29,289 nucleotides of DNA, from contig ADNK01001701.1 of NCBI GenBank assembly GCA_000320545.1, forward strand, positions 110,001-139,289, written 5' to 3'. A program made the position numbers and the translations under genes. A model generated the notes under the pieces. It was not told where the DNA came from. It worked only from the letters and a program-made list of their open reading frames with translations, and made no database searches. Source of the DNA: Bigelowiella natans CCMP2755. Taxonomy: Eukaryota > Cercozoa > Chlorarachniophyceae. This document shows positions 1 through 9,428 of this stretch, piece after piece (position 1 is the first letter of the stretch; every line of letters starts with the position of its first letter).

Positions 1-92
1 CTACCACATTTGTTCTTCATTCATAATTATTATCCTTGCCACCATCCTTATCATCATCATAACCGTGATCATGATCATCGTCATCGATATTA

Positions 93-581
93 TTACACTT
101 TTTCCACCTGCTTGAATGAGTACGTGAGTGCGGTCTGGCCAACATCCCTCGACAGCGTCACCGCTACTGTGATTCCTATTGCTAGGAGAATGCTTACAGC
201 ACTTACTGCCAAAAACCACTCAAGTTTTGTGTCTAGCCAAAAATGGGACAATAATTTCGTTCTATAGTATGAGAAGGAGTATAGAGTGGGAAAGTTGGAG
301 GACAGGGGAGCATCATCGAGGATAGCTCCTTTTTGTTCACCAACTCGCAGTCGCTCTTCAATGATCTTGTCGAGCATCTCTAAGAACAAGGGGTCCTCCT
401 TCAGCTTTTTCAGTTTTTCTTCGACGCTGATCTCGATGATGTTGTTTTCTCCCGACTGAGATGATGATCCCAGATCATCTTTACTCATGGCGTAAGAACT
501 CATTTTAAAGGACCTGGACTTCTCTTCCTCCCCATTCTCATTGTCCATGGAACCCATCCGCTTGTATGATGATGATGCCAT
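93..581 (-). CDS. Small acidic protein with one C-terminal membrane span, unknown function
   Basis: A 162-codon open frame starts with ATG at 581 and ends at TAA 95-93. The first 60 residues are rich in Ser, Asp and Glu. A charged, probably helical segment follows (motif SVEEKLKKLKEDPLFLEML, about residues 52-70), and then one clear hydrophobic segment (about 122-143, LAVSAVSILLAIGITVAVTL) close to the C-terminus. The likely topology is a cytosolic N-terminus with a near-C-terminal anchor. It is divergent from the NAD kinase gene, about 790 bp away. An alternative model joins the hydrophobic exon at 803-594 to this frame by an AG|GTGAGG donor near 589 and a weak acceptor near 517; both splices leave this frame intact. 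I recognise no family. The coding call rests on composition and length, not homology. Confidence 0.5.
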   Translation of the reverse strand: MASSSYKRMGSMDNENGEEEKSRSFKMSSYAMSKDDLGSSSQSGENNIIEISVEEKLKKLKEDPLFLEMLDKIIEERLRVGEQKGAILDDAPLSSNFPTLYSFSYYRTKLLSHFWLDTKLEWFLAVSAVSILLAIGITVAVTLSRDVGQTALTYSFKQVEKV

Positions 582-590
582 AGCACCTCC

Positions 591-803
591 TCACCTCGCC
601 AGTGGTATCCGTCTTCCAAATATGGTTCGTCTCCTCCTTTTGTTTTGTTTGCCGTCTTCTTTCCCCCTCCTCCTTTCCTCCTCCTCTGTCTCTTCGTCTT
701 CCTTCTCTTCCGTTTCCGCCACGGTCACAATGGATGACAGCAGCAGTAACGGCACAAGGGCCAAAAATACATAAAAATGCCCTACAACTTCTTCATGCGT
801 CAT
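591..803 (-). other. Candidate 5' exon with signal-peptide-like start
   Basis: A 70-codon frame starts with ATG at 803. A hydrophobic stretch of about 17 residues (YVFLALVPLLLLSSIVTVA) is followed by a Glu-rich and then a Lys/Arg-rich low-complexity tail. The frame ends just after an AG|GTGAGG donor-like site. It could be the first exon of the 93-581 gene, encoding a secreted or ER-membrane form, or simply low-complexity purine-rich DNA read by chance. I cannot decide from sequence. Confidence 0.25.
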
Positions 804-1373
804 GAAAATAATAATCTCACTACCGGTACGTAGACTAATGAGAGATATTTTGCAACGTTCTATGACTATTATGATACTTCTACGATGTATCTCCCATGGA
901 TTATTATCTAGTTTGAAAGAGATTCGGAGGAGAAAAGAAGAAAGAATATAAGATATGCTTCGATGTTTCACAGATAAAATCTTATTTCTGGTGGAAAATG
1001 AGAGGATTGAAATCGAAGGAGGAGGAAAGAAGAAAGATATTTTGTTTATTATGTTGAGATAAACATCCGATAAATTATTGTCTGAAAGGAAATAATGAAA
1101 AACAGAACAATAAGAATGGGGTGGAGGTGGTTGTTTCGATCAAATTCAAGACAAGAAATTGGGGGCGGAGGAGGAGGAGGACTCGTTCGTCGATGCCTTT
1201 CACTTAGGTCTACACTAATCAACTAACTTTAAATACCTGTCCAAAGTATGATAGAGAGTGTTGAAGGAGGAAGAAGGGGAGGGGAGGAGATGTGGAGATG
1301 ACAACTCGCCCCTTTTTGTAGGATTCGACGAGGGGTGATTCTTTGTCCAACCCCTGCTCTATCACAATCGAGG
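804..1373. other. Intergenic region between divergent genes
   Basis: No convincing exon on either strand. It contains purine-rich stretches (near 970-1030 and 1150-1185) and should hold the promoter of the NAD kinase gene. I see no clear TATA box or other named element. Confidence 0.4.
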
Positions 1374-2845
1374 ATGATCGCTACACATGGAGCCACAGCC
1401 AAATTCTGCTCTTTGTCTTCATCATCTTCCTCATCTTCTTCGTCAGCTCTATTCGCTTTGCCCAGGCGCCAATTGAGCAGCTGCTCCTCCGACCACCATT
1501 TAAATGGAGATTCGTCATCAGCACATGAAGTCAGCAAGGACGGCAGAGAAGTATGTTATTATGAGTTGAAATGCTAAAATCATCTAGGTTCACCACATGT
1601 TCCTGCTGTTAATTGATATGTTTTCCTCCCATGAATCTTCTTCTGCGCACTACCTTTGTTCCCTTCCCTTCTGACTGGTTTTTATTTAATGATACCATCT
1701 TCACCATTTTTCAATTTTCTTCTGGCTGCTACAAAAATATTAATGTGTGCGTTTGTTTGTTTGTGTATTCAATTCGTGCTTTCTCTAATGATCAGACGCG
1801 TGTTTGGTGGAGACGGCAACCAAAAACTGCTCTTTTAGTTAAGAAGTTTCGAGATCCTTTAGTGACGCACAAAGCGATTGAGGTATTGCAAACCGCAAAC
1901 CTAGTGACATTTCTCCATGAATACTAGCCGATGGGTGACAAATTTTTGCTCGACTATCCTCCCCCCTCATTACGCCGCTTACACAGGTTGCAAATTATCT
2001 ATCTTCTAGAGGAATCTGTGTCGTAGTTGACAGTTGGCGGAACGCACGTAGGAGCAAACTCGCCGCCGCTTAACGATCATTCTTGATAATATCTAAATAA
2101 TGTAAACGCCAACCTTAGTTGGCGATTCTGCTTGAATGCCCTTGAGACAGAATAAAATCCATGGTTAAATTTCGAGCAACTACTTTTCAAATCTTGTGTG
2201 CCCTCTTGGTGGTATGTATGATAGATTGGAATTGGCGATGATATTAAACCTTGTATAATATGTGTGTGTGTTTGTGTGGTTGTATTTATATCTGTTTGTG
2301 TGTGTGTGTGTTACTACGCTGCTGTTACTGTAGTAGTGGTAATAGCCGTAGTCGTGGTACATTCTCGTCAGTTCTTCAATTGATTATAAGAACAACACAC
2401 ATATAGTGGATATGGAAGATCGATACAAAGTTGTAAATCCGCGCTCTGAGGATGCTCGAATTGATTTGGTTAGTATTACTTATTTCTTATTATCATCATT
2501 ATTACTATTTTAGTTTTGAATATAGTTAGTAGAAAGTTCTTCTTACTACGTACGTAGTAACATGGTGCTTGTAATCCTTAACAAGTATACTTCTACAACA
2601 ACATTCACATACTGTCAAACGCTGCATATCGCTGCTAGTACCTCATTCTTTTGACTTATTTACAATTTTAAGCATTGCTTTATTGGCCTTAATGTGTGTG
2701 TTACTGAGAAGGTGTCTTTGTTGTTGTTGTTGTTGTTGTTGTTGTGTGTATGATTTTTATAGGTTATATGCCTTGGAGGTGACGGAACAATACTACACGC
2801 AAATAGCATCCTCAACACACTCAAGGACCACGTGAAAGGAATTCA

Positions 2846-2876
<31 letters not shown>

Positions 2877-3446
2877 CGTGGTAGTCGTCAGATAATTGAT
2901 TGAGGAGGAAGAACACAGGGCAAAGTACTACTACATACATACATACATATGTTGTATGTATGTATGTATGTATGTATGTGAAAGCAGCAGGAAAAATAGC
3001 CGGAGTCTCTTCTTCCATTATATGTTTATTCATTCATTAGTTCGTAGTATTTTCAGTCATGCATTATATGTTTATTCATTCATTAGTTCGTAGTATTTTC
3101 AGTCATGAAAGCAGCAGCTACTTCATCATCATCATCATCTTCTTCTTCTTGTTCTTCTTGTTCTTCTTCTTGTTGTTAGATCTACCTCCTGTAATTAGTT
3201 TTGCGATGGGTTCCCTAGGGTTCCTCACACCTTTTTCTGCTAGTGACTGGTTTCCAACACTTGAACATGTAAGATGATGATGATCATGATGATGATCATG
3301 ATGATGATCATGATGATGTAATTGGTATGATCACTATTGATATTGTAATATGTACTACTACTACTACTACTCCTCCTCCTCCCCCTCATCCTCTTTCATC
3401 ATCCCTCCCCCCTCTGCATTATTCCAAACTGATGATAAATTAGACG

Positions 3447-3477
<31 letters not shown>

Positions 3478-3690
3478 CTTAGGTCCCTCTTTCGCTTTTT
3501 CTTCTTCTTGTTTTTCTCCCTTCTACTCTACTCCTCTCTTCTTCTATCAGATATTGGGTGCAAAAACCGAGGAGGAAGGAGTGCATTGCAGCATGCGAAC
3601 ACGATTGATATGCACTGTGGGTGTTGTTATTGTTGTTTGTGGTGGTGCAGTATATTGCAGCATGCGAACATGATTGATATGCACTTTGGG

Positions 3691-3727
<37 letters not shown>

Positions 3728-4486
3728 CGTGGTGGTGGTGCTGTATATTGCAGCATGCGAACATGTTTGATATGCACAGTGTTTGGTCACTTGCTGCAGC
3801 TGCTGCTACTACTGCTGTGTTTCACCATCACCATGTCCCCTCCCACTCCCTTTTTGTTGGTAAAGATATATTCATTTAGTGAATAAACAAACGATGATAG
3901 CAGCATATTAGTTCTCGTGTGGGTATGCATTACTTATTTTTATTGAATGTAGTCACAAGAAGATGGGAAACAGCATTGTGTCTTGAATGATATTGTTATC
4001 AGCAGAGGAGTATCTCCAAGGTGATGATGATGATGATGATCATGATGATGATGATGATGAGAAGGAGGATAATTAAGATGATGATGATGATGATAATGAC
4101 GAAAAGCATGTCGCAGTTGGTGGAAGTTGTATTTTTTAAAAAATAAATTCCCCATTATCTACTATATTCACTGACTATTATTTTTGAGTTTGGTATTGAG
4201 ATCTACACTGGCAGTCTTACACGTCGTCGTTTTGTTCGAGTGAATGATTCTTTTATTATCTTCTCAATAAATTAAATCCGTATTGACTATTTGTTGATCT
4301 CCTCCTCCTCCTCTTTTCTTCTTCCATATGATGTTTGATGTAGCTTATGCAAATTGGTGGTCCACGTAGACAATCAACCGGTGAGAGAGCTGCTACTATT
4401 GACTGCTACGACTGCTACGACTGCTAATAGTAGTACAGCTACTACGATCACGACTACTAATTCTAATAGTACAGCTGCTGCTGATG

Positions 4487-4518
<32 letters not shown>

Positions 4519-5272
4519 GCTAGCACACAGTGATTAGATCCCTGTATTGCTGATATTTGTGATAATCAATCAGAAGTATGCTGCTATGATATCAATCCAA
4601 TCTCTCTCTCTATACACTAGGTGGCGTTATTCCAATCAGATGGACTCATAATATCAACACCATCCGGCAGCACTGCATACAGGTTTTATGCCCGATTAAG
4701 AGTACCTTTAATAGTTATAGTTGTTGTAGTAATAATATTACGGGAGAAGAATGCTATCATTGAAGGAGTTTCAGCAGGACAAACATCATCTAGGGATGAT
4801 GGTTATCATTGTTTTATTACTACTTCTGCCACACGAATCGATCGATACCGTAGTTGTTATCATTGTTATATTACTACTTCTGCCGCACGAATCGATCGAT
4901 ACCGTAGTTGTTGTTGTAGCCACCATCTGTGCCAACACGCAACCAAACAACTAGGAAATATATAATAGCTAGTTATCATCATCTTTTATTGTTGTTCTCA
5001 GCTTGAGCGCTGGCGGTTCCATGATTGCACCATCAGTTAATTGCACGCTTTTGACACCAATCGCCCCTCATTCGTTGTCTTCGCGGCCAATCGGTACTAT
5101 TGCGACCAGTACCAAATCCACAGTTTATGTGTGTATGTGTATGTGTGTTTGTGTTTCTACAAAATAATTTCCTTCCTCCTTTTAAAGGCGTATCGTCGGA
5201 TTCTAATATTTCCGTCAGCATACCTACAACAGCTAGAGCGGGAGGTATTGATGGATTCCACATAAACTTCTA

Positions 5273-5310
<38 letters not shown>

Positions 5311-5935
5311 CCTCACTCCATCTATTTGATAGCAGAAAAGGTCAAGTATGTAGGGTATATGCAGCATGTGTTGTTTACGAATTAGTGTGGTCAATTGATA
5401 GAAAAAAAACTTAGTAGGCAAGTAGTAGCAACAACTAACTACTCAGCGCATAATGATGGTGATGTGACTCTATCTTAGCATTCGCTACATTTGATGGGCA
5501 AGAACCCATGATAGAGCTTCCAATCGGAGATACACTCCAAATCCACAAGGTACACACTAAGAAGAGAAGATAAATGCGTTTGCAATGGCTGGTGTGTGTT
5601 TCTGTTTGTGTATGGGGGGGGGGGGGGGGGATACCTAGGTTGTTATTCTTTCCTTGATTTCTTCGTGTTAACTGCTCAGTGCCCCTTGAGCTTACCTCTG
5701 ATGACGCGTCATCGCCTCGATTTTGAATGGTTTCAAAGCCTGACAACGAAGGTAAAAAGAATGATGATAAGAAAGCAAATAGGCCAGAATGACTTCACAT
5801 TTACTATTATTAACTGCATTGTCTTATCTTTGTTTATCATACAGCTTGGATGGAATACGCGAGTCGAGCAAAAACCATTGTAAGATAGATTCATATATGC
5901 ATCGTTGTATCTGTGTGTGGGATATTTATGTTATA

Positions 5936-5976
<41 letters not shown>

Positions 5977-6304
5977 ATCCCATCACACAGCGTGTCATTA
6001 TGTTTTTACAAACTGTATGTTTATTTGTGGTGCATTTTCAATGTATATGATATCTTCCCTGGTGTATCATTTTTTACCAGTGTTCATTTCGGCCATTTTG
6101 TTACCCCTTACGGATTTTCTATTGTAGATTCAAATAGGAGAAGAGATTTAGAAATATGTATATTTTAATAGATACCCTGGACACGAAATCGATCGAAGTT
6201 ATAACAGCATGCCTCTGCCGTCATCGCCAAATCCTAAAATTGTTCCTGGTGATGCAACGAGTGCGGATTTCCCTCCTATTCAGTCACGGTGGAGGCGATA
6301 TTGA
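1374..6304 (+). CDS. NAD kinase (ATP-NAD kinase family), 16 exons, complete
   Basis: Phosphorylates NAD+ to NADP+ using ATP, normally in the cytosol. Model exons: 1374-1550, 1796-1882, 1987-2047, 2407-2468, 2763-2847, 3180-3268, 3551-3616, 3953-4020, 4344-4380, 4621-4682, 5002-5093, 5188-5244, 5479-5549, 5680-5751, 5845-5879, 6172-6304. All introns are GT-AG, and phases close to give 417 aa and a TGA stop. Family landmarks appear in order: ALLVKKFRDP (N-terminal strand), ICLGGDGTILHA with the catalytic GGDG at about 134-137, SFAMGSLGFLTPF, VLNDIVISRG, QSDGLIISTPSGSTAY (NAD-binding), LLTPIAPHSLSSRPI, FDGQE, and a C-terminal DFEWFQSL plus WNTRVEQ. It resembles the animal/fungal/algal type more than the short bacterial enzyme. 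The N-terminal exon is Ser-rich because of a TCA-type repeat. The start is the first ATG in frame with exon 2 and is the least certain point. The last 44 residues (Pro-rich) depend on splicing exon 15. Confidence 0.9.
2848..2876 (+). repeat. (GTA)n microsatellite forming the 5' end of NAD kinase intron 5
   Basis: A run of about nine GTA/AGT units starts exactly at the splice donor of exon 5, so the donor GTAGTA is itself the first repeat units. Confidence 0.8.
2929..2981. repeat. TACA/TGTA palindromic tetranucleotide repeat
   Basis: Several ACAT units run into an ATGT-type run on the same strand, making a perfect-looking hairpin inside NAD kinase intron 5. Confidence 0.75.
3016..3107 (+). 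repeat. 46-bp perfect tandem duplication in NAD kinase intron 5
   Basis: Bases 3016-3061 are repeated at 3062-3107 without a mismatch that I can see (unit begins CATTATATG and ends CAGTCATG). It is recent by its identity, lies inside the intron and is not needed for any exon. Confidence 0.9.
3451..4060. repeat. Microsatellites in NAD kinase introns 6 to 8
   Basis: (AT)n at about 3451-3476 in intron 6. (TTG)n at about 3689-3726 between exon-7 copies. (GAT)n from 4022 to about 4060, directly after the GT of the exon 8 donor at 4021. Confidence 0.85.
3585..3779 (+). repeat. Three direct copies of the 3' part of NAD kinase exon 7
   Basis: A core beginning TTGCAGCATGCGAACA and continuing to TTGATATGCAC occurs at about 3585, 3653 and 3747. 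The copies are separated by variable TTG/TGT repeats. The first copy is the end of coding exon 7 and keeps the donor ACT|GTGGGT. The second reads ACTTTGGG and the third ACAGTG at that point, so neither keeps the donor. Copies two and three are intronic. Confidence 0.85.
4486..4518. repeat. (CTA)n microsatellite in NAD kinase intron 9
   Basis: About ten units of a CTA-type trinucleotide, part of a longer CTA/CTG-rich stretch that begins a few bases after the exon 9 donor at 4381. Confidence 0.8.
4802..4909 (+). repeat. 54-bp tandem duplication in NAD kinase intron 10
   Basis: 4802-4855 is repeated at 4856-4909 with about two mismatches (unit includes ACGAATCGATCGATACCG). It lies inside the intron between exons 10 and 11. 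Confidence 0.9.
5275..5306. repeat. (CA)n microsatellite in NAD kinase intron 12
   Basis: A pure dinucleotide run, about 30 bp downstream of the exon 12 donor. Confidence 0.9.
5614..5630 (+). repeat. Run of 17 G in NAD kinase intron 13
   Basis: An uninterrupted G homopolymer lies about 50 bp upstream of the exon 14 acceptor. It could form a G-quadruplex and is a likely sequencing or assembly length error. Confidence 0.9.
5939..5971. repeat. (AT)n microsatellite in NAD kinase intron 15
   Basis: A dinucleotide run in the last intron of the gene, about 60 bp from the exon 15 donor. Confidence 0.9.
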
Positions 6305-7431
6305 TTGCTTCATAAGTAGTAGTAACTGCTGCTCAAATGTACCTATAAAAAGCGGTTCATTGGGTATCGGTATGAAGATGTAATTTACTATTAAAAAGGA
6401 TATCAACGTGCATGTGTGAATTGATCGTGATTAATATGATGAGCATGTACGTACGCATCCGTGTCTCAAACCACAAGCGATACAACCTTCTTTTGGTTTC
6501 AGCTAAACCAACAGTCATCATCCAAGGCTGCCCTGTTTACATTTACAAATGGCCTTGAGCATTAGCATGTCTAAATGTATGTTTCATTCAACAGTAGCGG
6601 ATGCAAAACACATACACTAGATGCATAGCATTTGATTTGTCCATGTAGTTACAACCCATGCCCAAATTTGTTTGCAATTTTGACACTCGTTACGCTGATC
6701 ATGCATGCATGCTGGCCTGGTTAAAACAATCTCACACATTCTTTCATTGGCGCTACGCACTAGCTTGCGCTTGCTCACTTTCGCGGCAACGTTGCGGGCT
6801 GCGCACATTCACGCTCAAGTGCAAGCTATAACATGTGTTGCAATATTTAGGGCGCGGTAAAATTTTAATGAGCAAGAGCGACAATTCAGAAAATGTCTAA
6901 TACGATTTGCATAAAAGTGGTGCTATAAATTGTCTCAAATACTCTTGGTTCATGCAGTTTTCGCGCGCGCAAGTGCAACTTCTGTCGATACAATGCTTTC
7001 ATCATGGCTTTCAACACATTTGGTGTGTGCACAGCTCGTAAATTTTCATCAAACTGAACACATTTGAAATGACAGCTTGTCACTTTGTCAAAAAGAACGA
7101 AAAATAAACTTTTAGGCCAAAATTGGCCAATTCACACCGCAAAATCTTCTGAAAAGTCATAAAAATGCATGAATGCATGGCTAAACTTTGCCTTGCTAGC
7201 TTCCTTTTAGATTTCCCGCACCAAATTGGTCCATTGGCTTTTGATAACCTAATTTATTACAAGTTACGAAGCTGTTGATATGCAACGTAGCACGGTTGTT
7301 TTTGGTCTTCAAATCAATTTATAAATTATGCGAGGTTGTATTAGGGTTTGCTTTCGCTGTATTTTATTTACCGTGGCAACTTTCTTATCGTAATTTTCTT
7401 GTGCTGTTGAATTAAAATGACGACTTTTATA

Positions 7432-7434
<3 letters not shown>

Positions 7435-7478
<44 letters not shown>
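7435..7478. repeat. (AT)n microsatellite
   Basis: An uninterrupted run of about 44 bp in intergenic AT-rich DNA. Confidence 0.9.
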
Positions 7479-7482
<4 letters not shown>

Positions 7483-7923
7483 TGGCTTTTCAATCTACGA
7501 AGATATATATATTAATACCCGAAAAGAAGAGTGAGATTTATTCTTCGGTTTTTATATCCCTGTTAACAAAAGTCATAGCAATTAATGACATTCATAAGAA
7601 CTCAAAAAGTCGTCTGAATTTTTGGCGTAAGTATGACAATTTATATTTATGATAAGATTACTACTCTTCGCTTATACTACATTCTTCACCTTTTTGAATA
7701 AGAAATCATCAGTTTTATGCCAGAAGAACGAATTAAAAATAACAGCTCTATTTTGTCTGTATGCTATTCGAACGGCGTCATTTTCGAGTAGTCTAATAAT
7801 ATGTGTGGGGAAAATTATTGTCAGCTTGATATATGCATGCTTGCTTCATCCAAAATAAACAACTCAAAAAGTCATTCAAAAGATACAACAACGAATGCTA
7901 TGCTATGATTTTGGTGACCAAAC

Positions 7924-7932
<9 letters not shown>

Positions 7933-7971
<39 letters not shown>
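7933..7971. repeat. (AT)n microsatellite
   Basis: An uninterrupted run of about 39 bp. Confidence 0.9.
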
Positions 7972-7974
<3 letters not shown>

Positions 7975-8365
7975 CATGAAACGGAGTTTCTTAGGCGTTC
8001 ATTTATAGACATTATTGTTTAGTAGTAGATAAGTATACGTGTTAAATTGTAATGGAAAGGGTTATAGCGTAAGTGGAAACTTTTTACCTTTCAAATTTTG
8101 CTTGATTTGTGTAGTGATTAAAGGATTTGTAATCCCAGCTAGGATCCTGATGAAAATTATTTAAATTACAAATTTTGATATGTAATAATAAACTGCGAAA
8201 AGTAAATAAATATGTCAATATGTTTTTGACGACGTAAACTATCAAATCTTTTATTCTCCGCATCGCTCAGCAAATCAATTCATAATTTATCACTAAATTC
8301 TGCAGTCAAACCGGAAATCGGCGATATACAACTAATCCTCCAGAGTCCTTGTCTACATATAAAAT

Positions 8366-8366
<1 letters not shown>

Positions 8367-8402
<36 letters not shown>

Positions 8403-8406
8403 AACA

Positions 8407-8445
<39 letters not shown>
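8367..8445. repeat. Compound (CA)n-(TA)n microsatellite
   Basis: A CA run of about 34 bp is followed, after a few bases, by a TA run of about 36 bp. Confidence 0.9.
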
Positions 8446-8449
<4 letters not shown>

Positions 8450-9428
8450 ACAAAAATGATATAAATTCTATAAACATGGAATTAATTGGTACACCATCAA
8501 GTAATTTTTACGACTTATTTACTTACTCACAGACACAATATACTCGTAAAATTTAAAAGAGAGTAACATATATATTATATATTATTCCTAAATCTACCTA
8601 AATTTGCTGAATCTGGGGTAAGCCATATATTGACATTCACTGCAGCATCGTCGCCGTGCTAACATCGTCCAAAGATATAAAATTCATGAAATGAATTCTT
8701 TTGCGGAATGTGCCTTCCTATTTCCCCTTCTCCCCTCTTCTAATCCTTTGGTGTTTTGTAAAGTCTACTACCATTTTTATTCCTTCTAGATCCGCATTAT
8801 ATTTGTATCTAAGGAAGTATGGTGATTTTGAAGTTTATATTCTTAAAATTGTATTATTATTATTCTTGTTATTATAATTATAATTTCTTTATGCATGTCG
8901 TTTTTATTTTACAATCTCCTCCTTCTTTTATTCTATTATTAATATATTTGGTTAACAAACAAATAGTAGGGGATAAAATTCCGGTGAATACTGGATTGCG
9001 TAATAGAATTTTACTATATATGTTACAATCTTTTGCGAATTTTAATTTTGTAAATTATATTTGAGGCGCATCTTCAAAAAAAGTGAAATCTTCTTTATTT
9101 CTACTAATATTACGCCCAAAGCTGCATTAAGTAATGATTTTTAAAGATCTGATTAAAATATGAAAGAAAGATTGTTAAAATTATCTTCAAACTATTTTCT
9201 TATCTTTTAATTTAGACATTGCAGAGGTTGATTTGGAATATGTTGATTTGGTCAAAAAGTATAGGAATAAATAGTTGAAACTGTACTAATCAAATGTATA
9301 ACGGTACATTATAATTTTGATGGGCAAAAAATAAAATACTGTGCGAAATATTCACAAATTCTTATACCTCAGGTAAAGCATGGCGTAATTTTACTGCGAT
9401 TTCGAGAAAGACAGGATGATGAAAGCCA

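Larger units (their letters stand above)
6305..9428. other. AT-rich intergenic DNA with repeats, no confident gene
   Basis: No exon chain I can defend on either strand. A short segment of different composition, rich in GCGC (about 6730-6990), resembles the repeat DNA near 25000-26000 and may be an interspersed repeat. A plus-strand open frame at 8960-9050 (GLRNRILLYMLQSF) and a minus-strand frame ending near 8280 look mildly coding, but have no partner exons that I could connect. Confidence 0.4.

Noticed and set aside
1229-1537. Minus-strand frame opposite NAD kinase exon 1
   Set aside because: It is antisense to the Ser-rich exon; its acidic run is the complement of the TCA-type repeat.
3508-3879. 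Plus- and minus-strand frames across the exon-7 repeats with poly-Cys, poly-Val or poly-Asn
   Set aside because: These are reading frames through TTG/TGT microsatellites; only the exon 7 part is coding in the NAD kinase model.
8819-9064. Plus-strand frame with GDKIPVNTGLRNRILLYMLQ
   Set aside because: It looks mildly coding and loosely like a helical-repeat protein, but no partner exons or clear family match were found, so it is not called.
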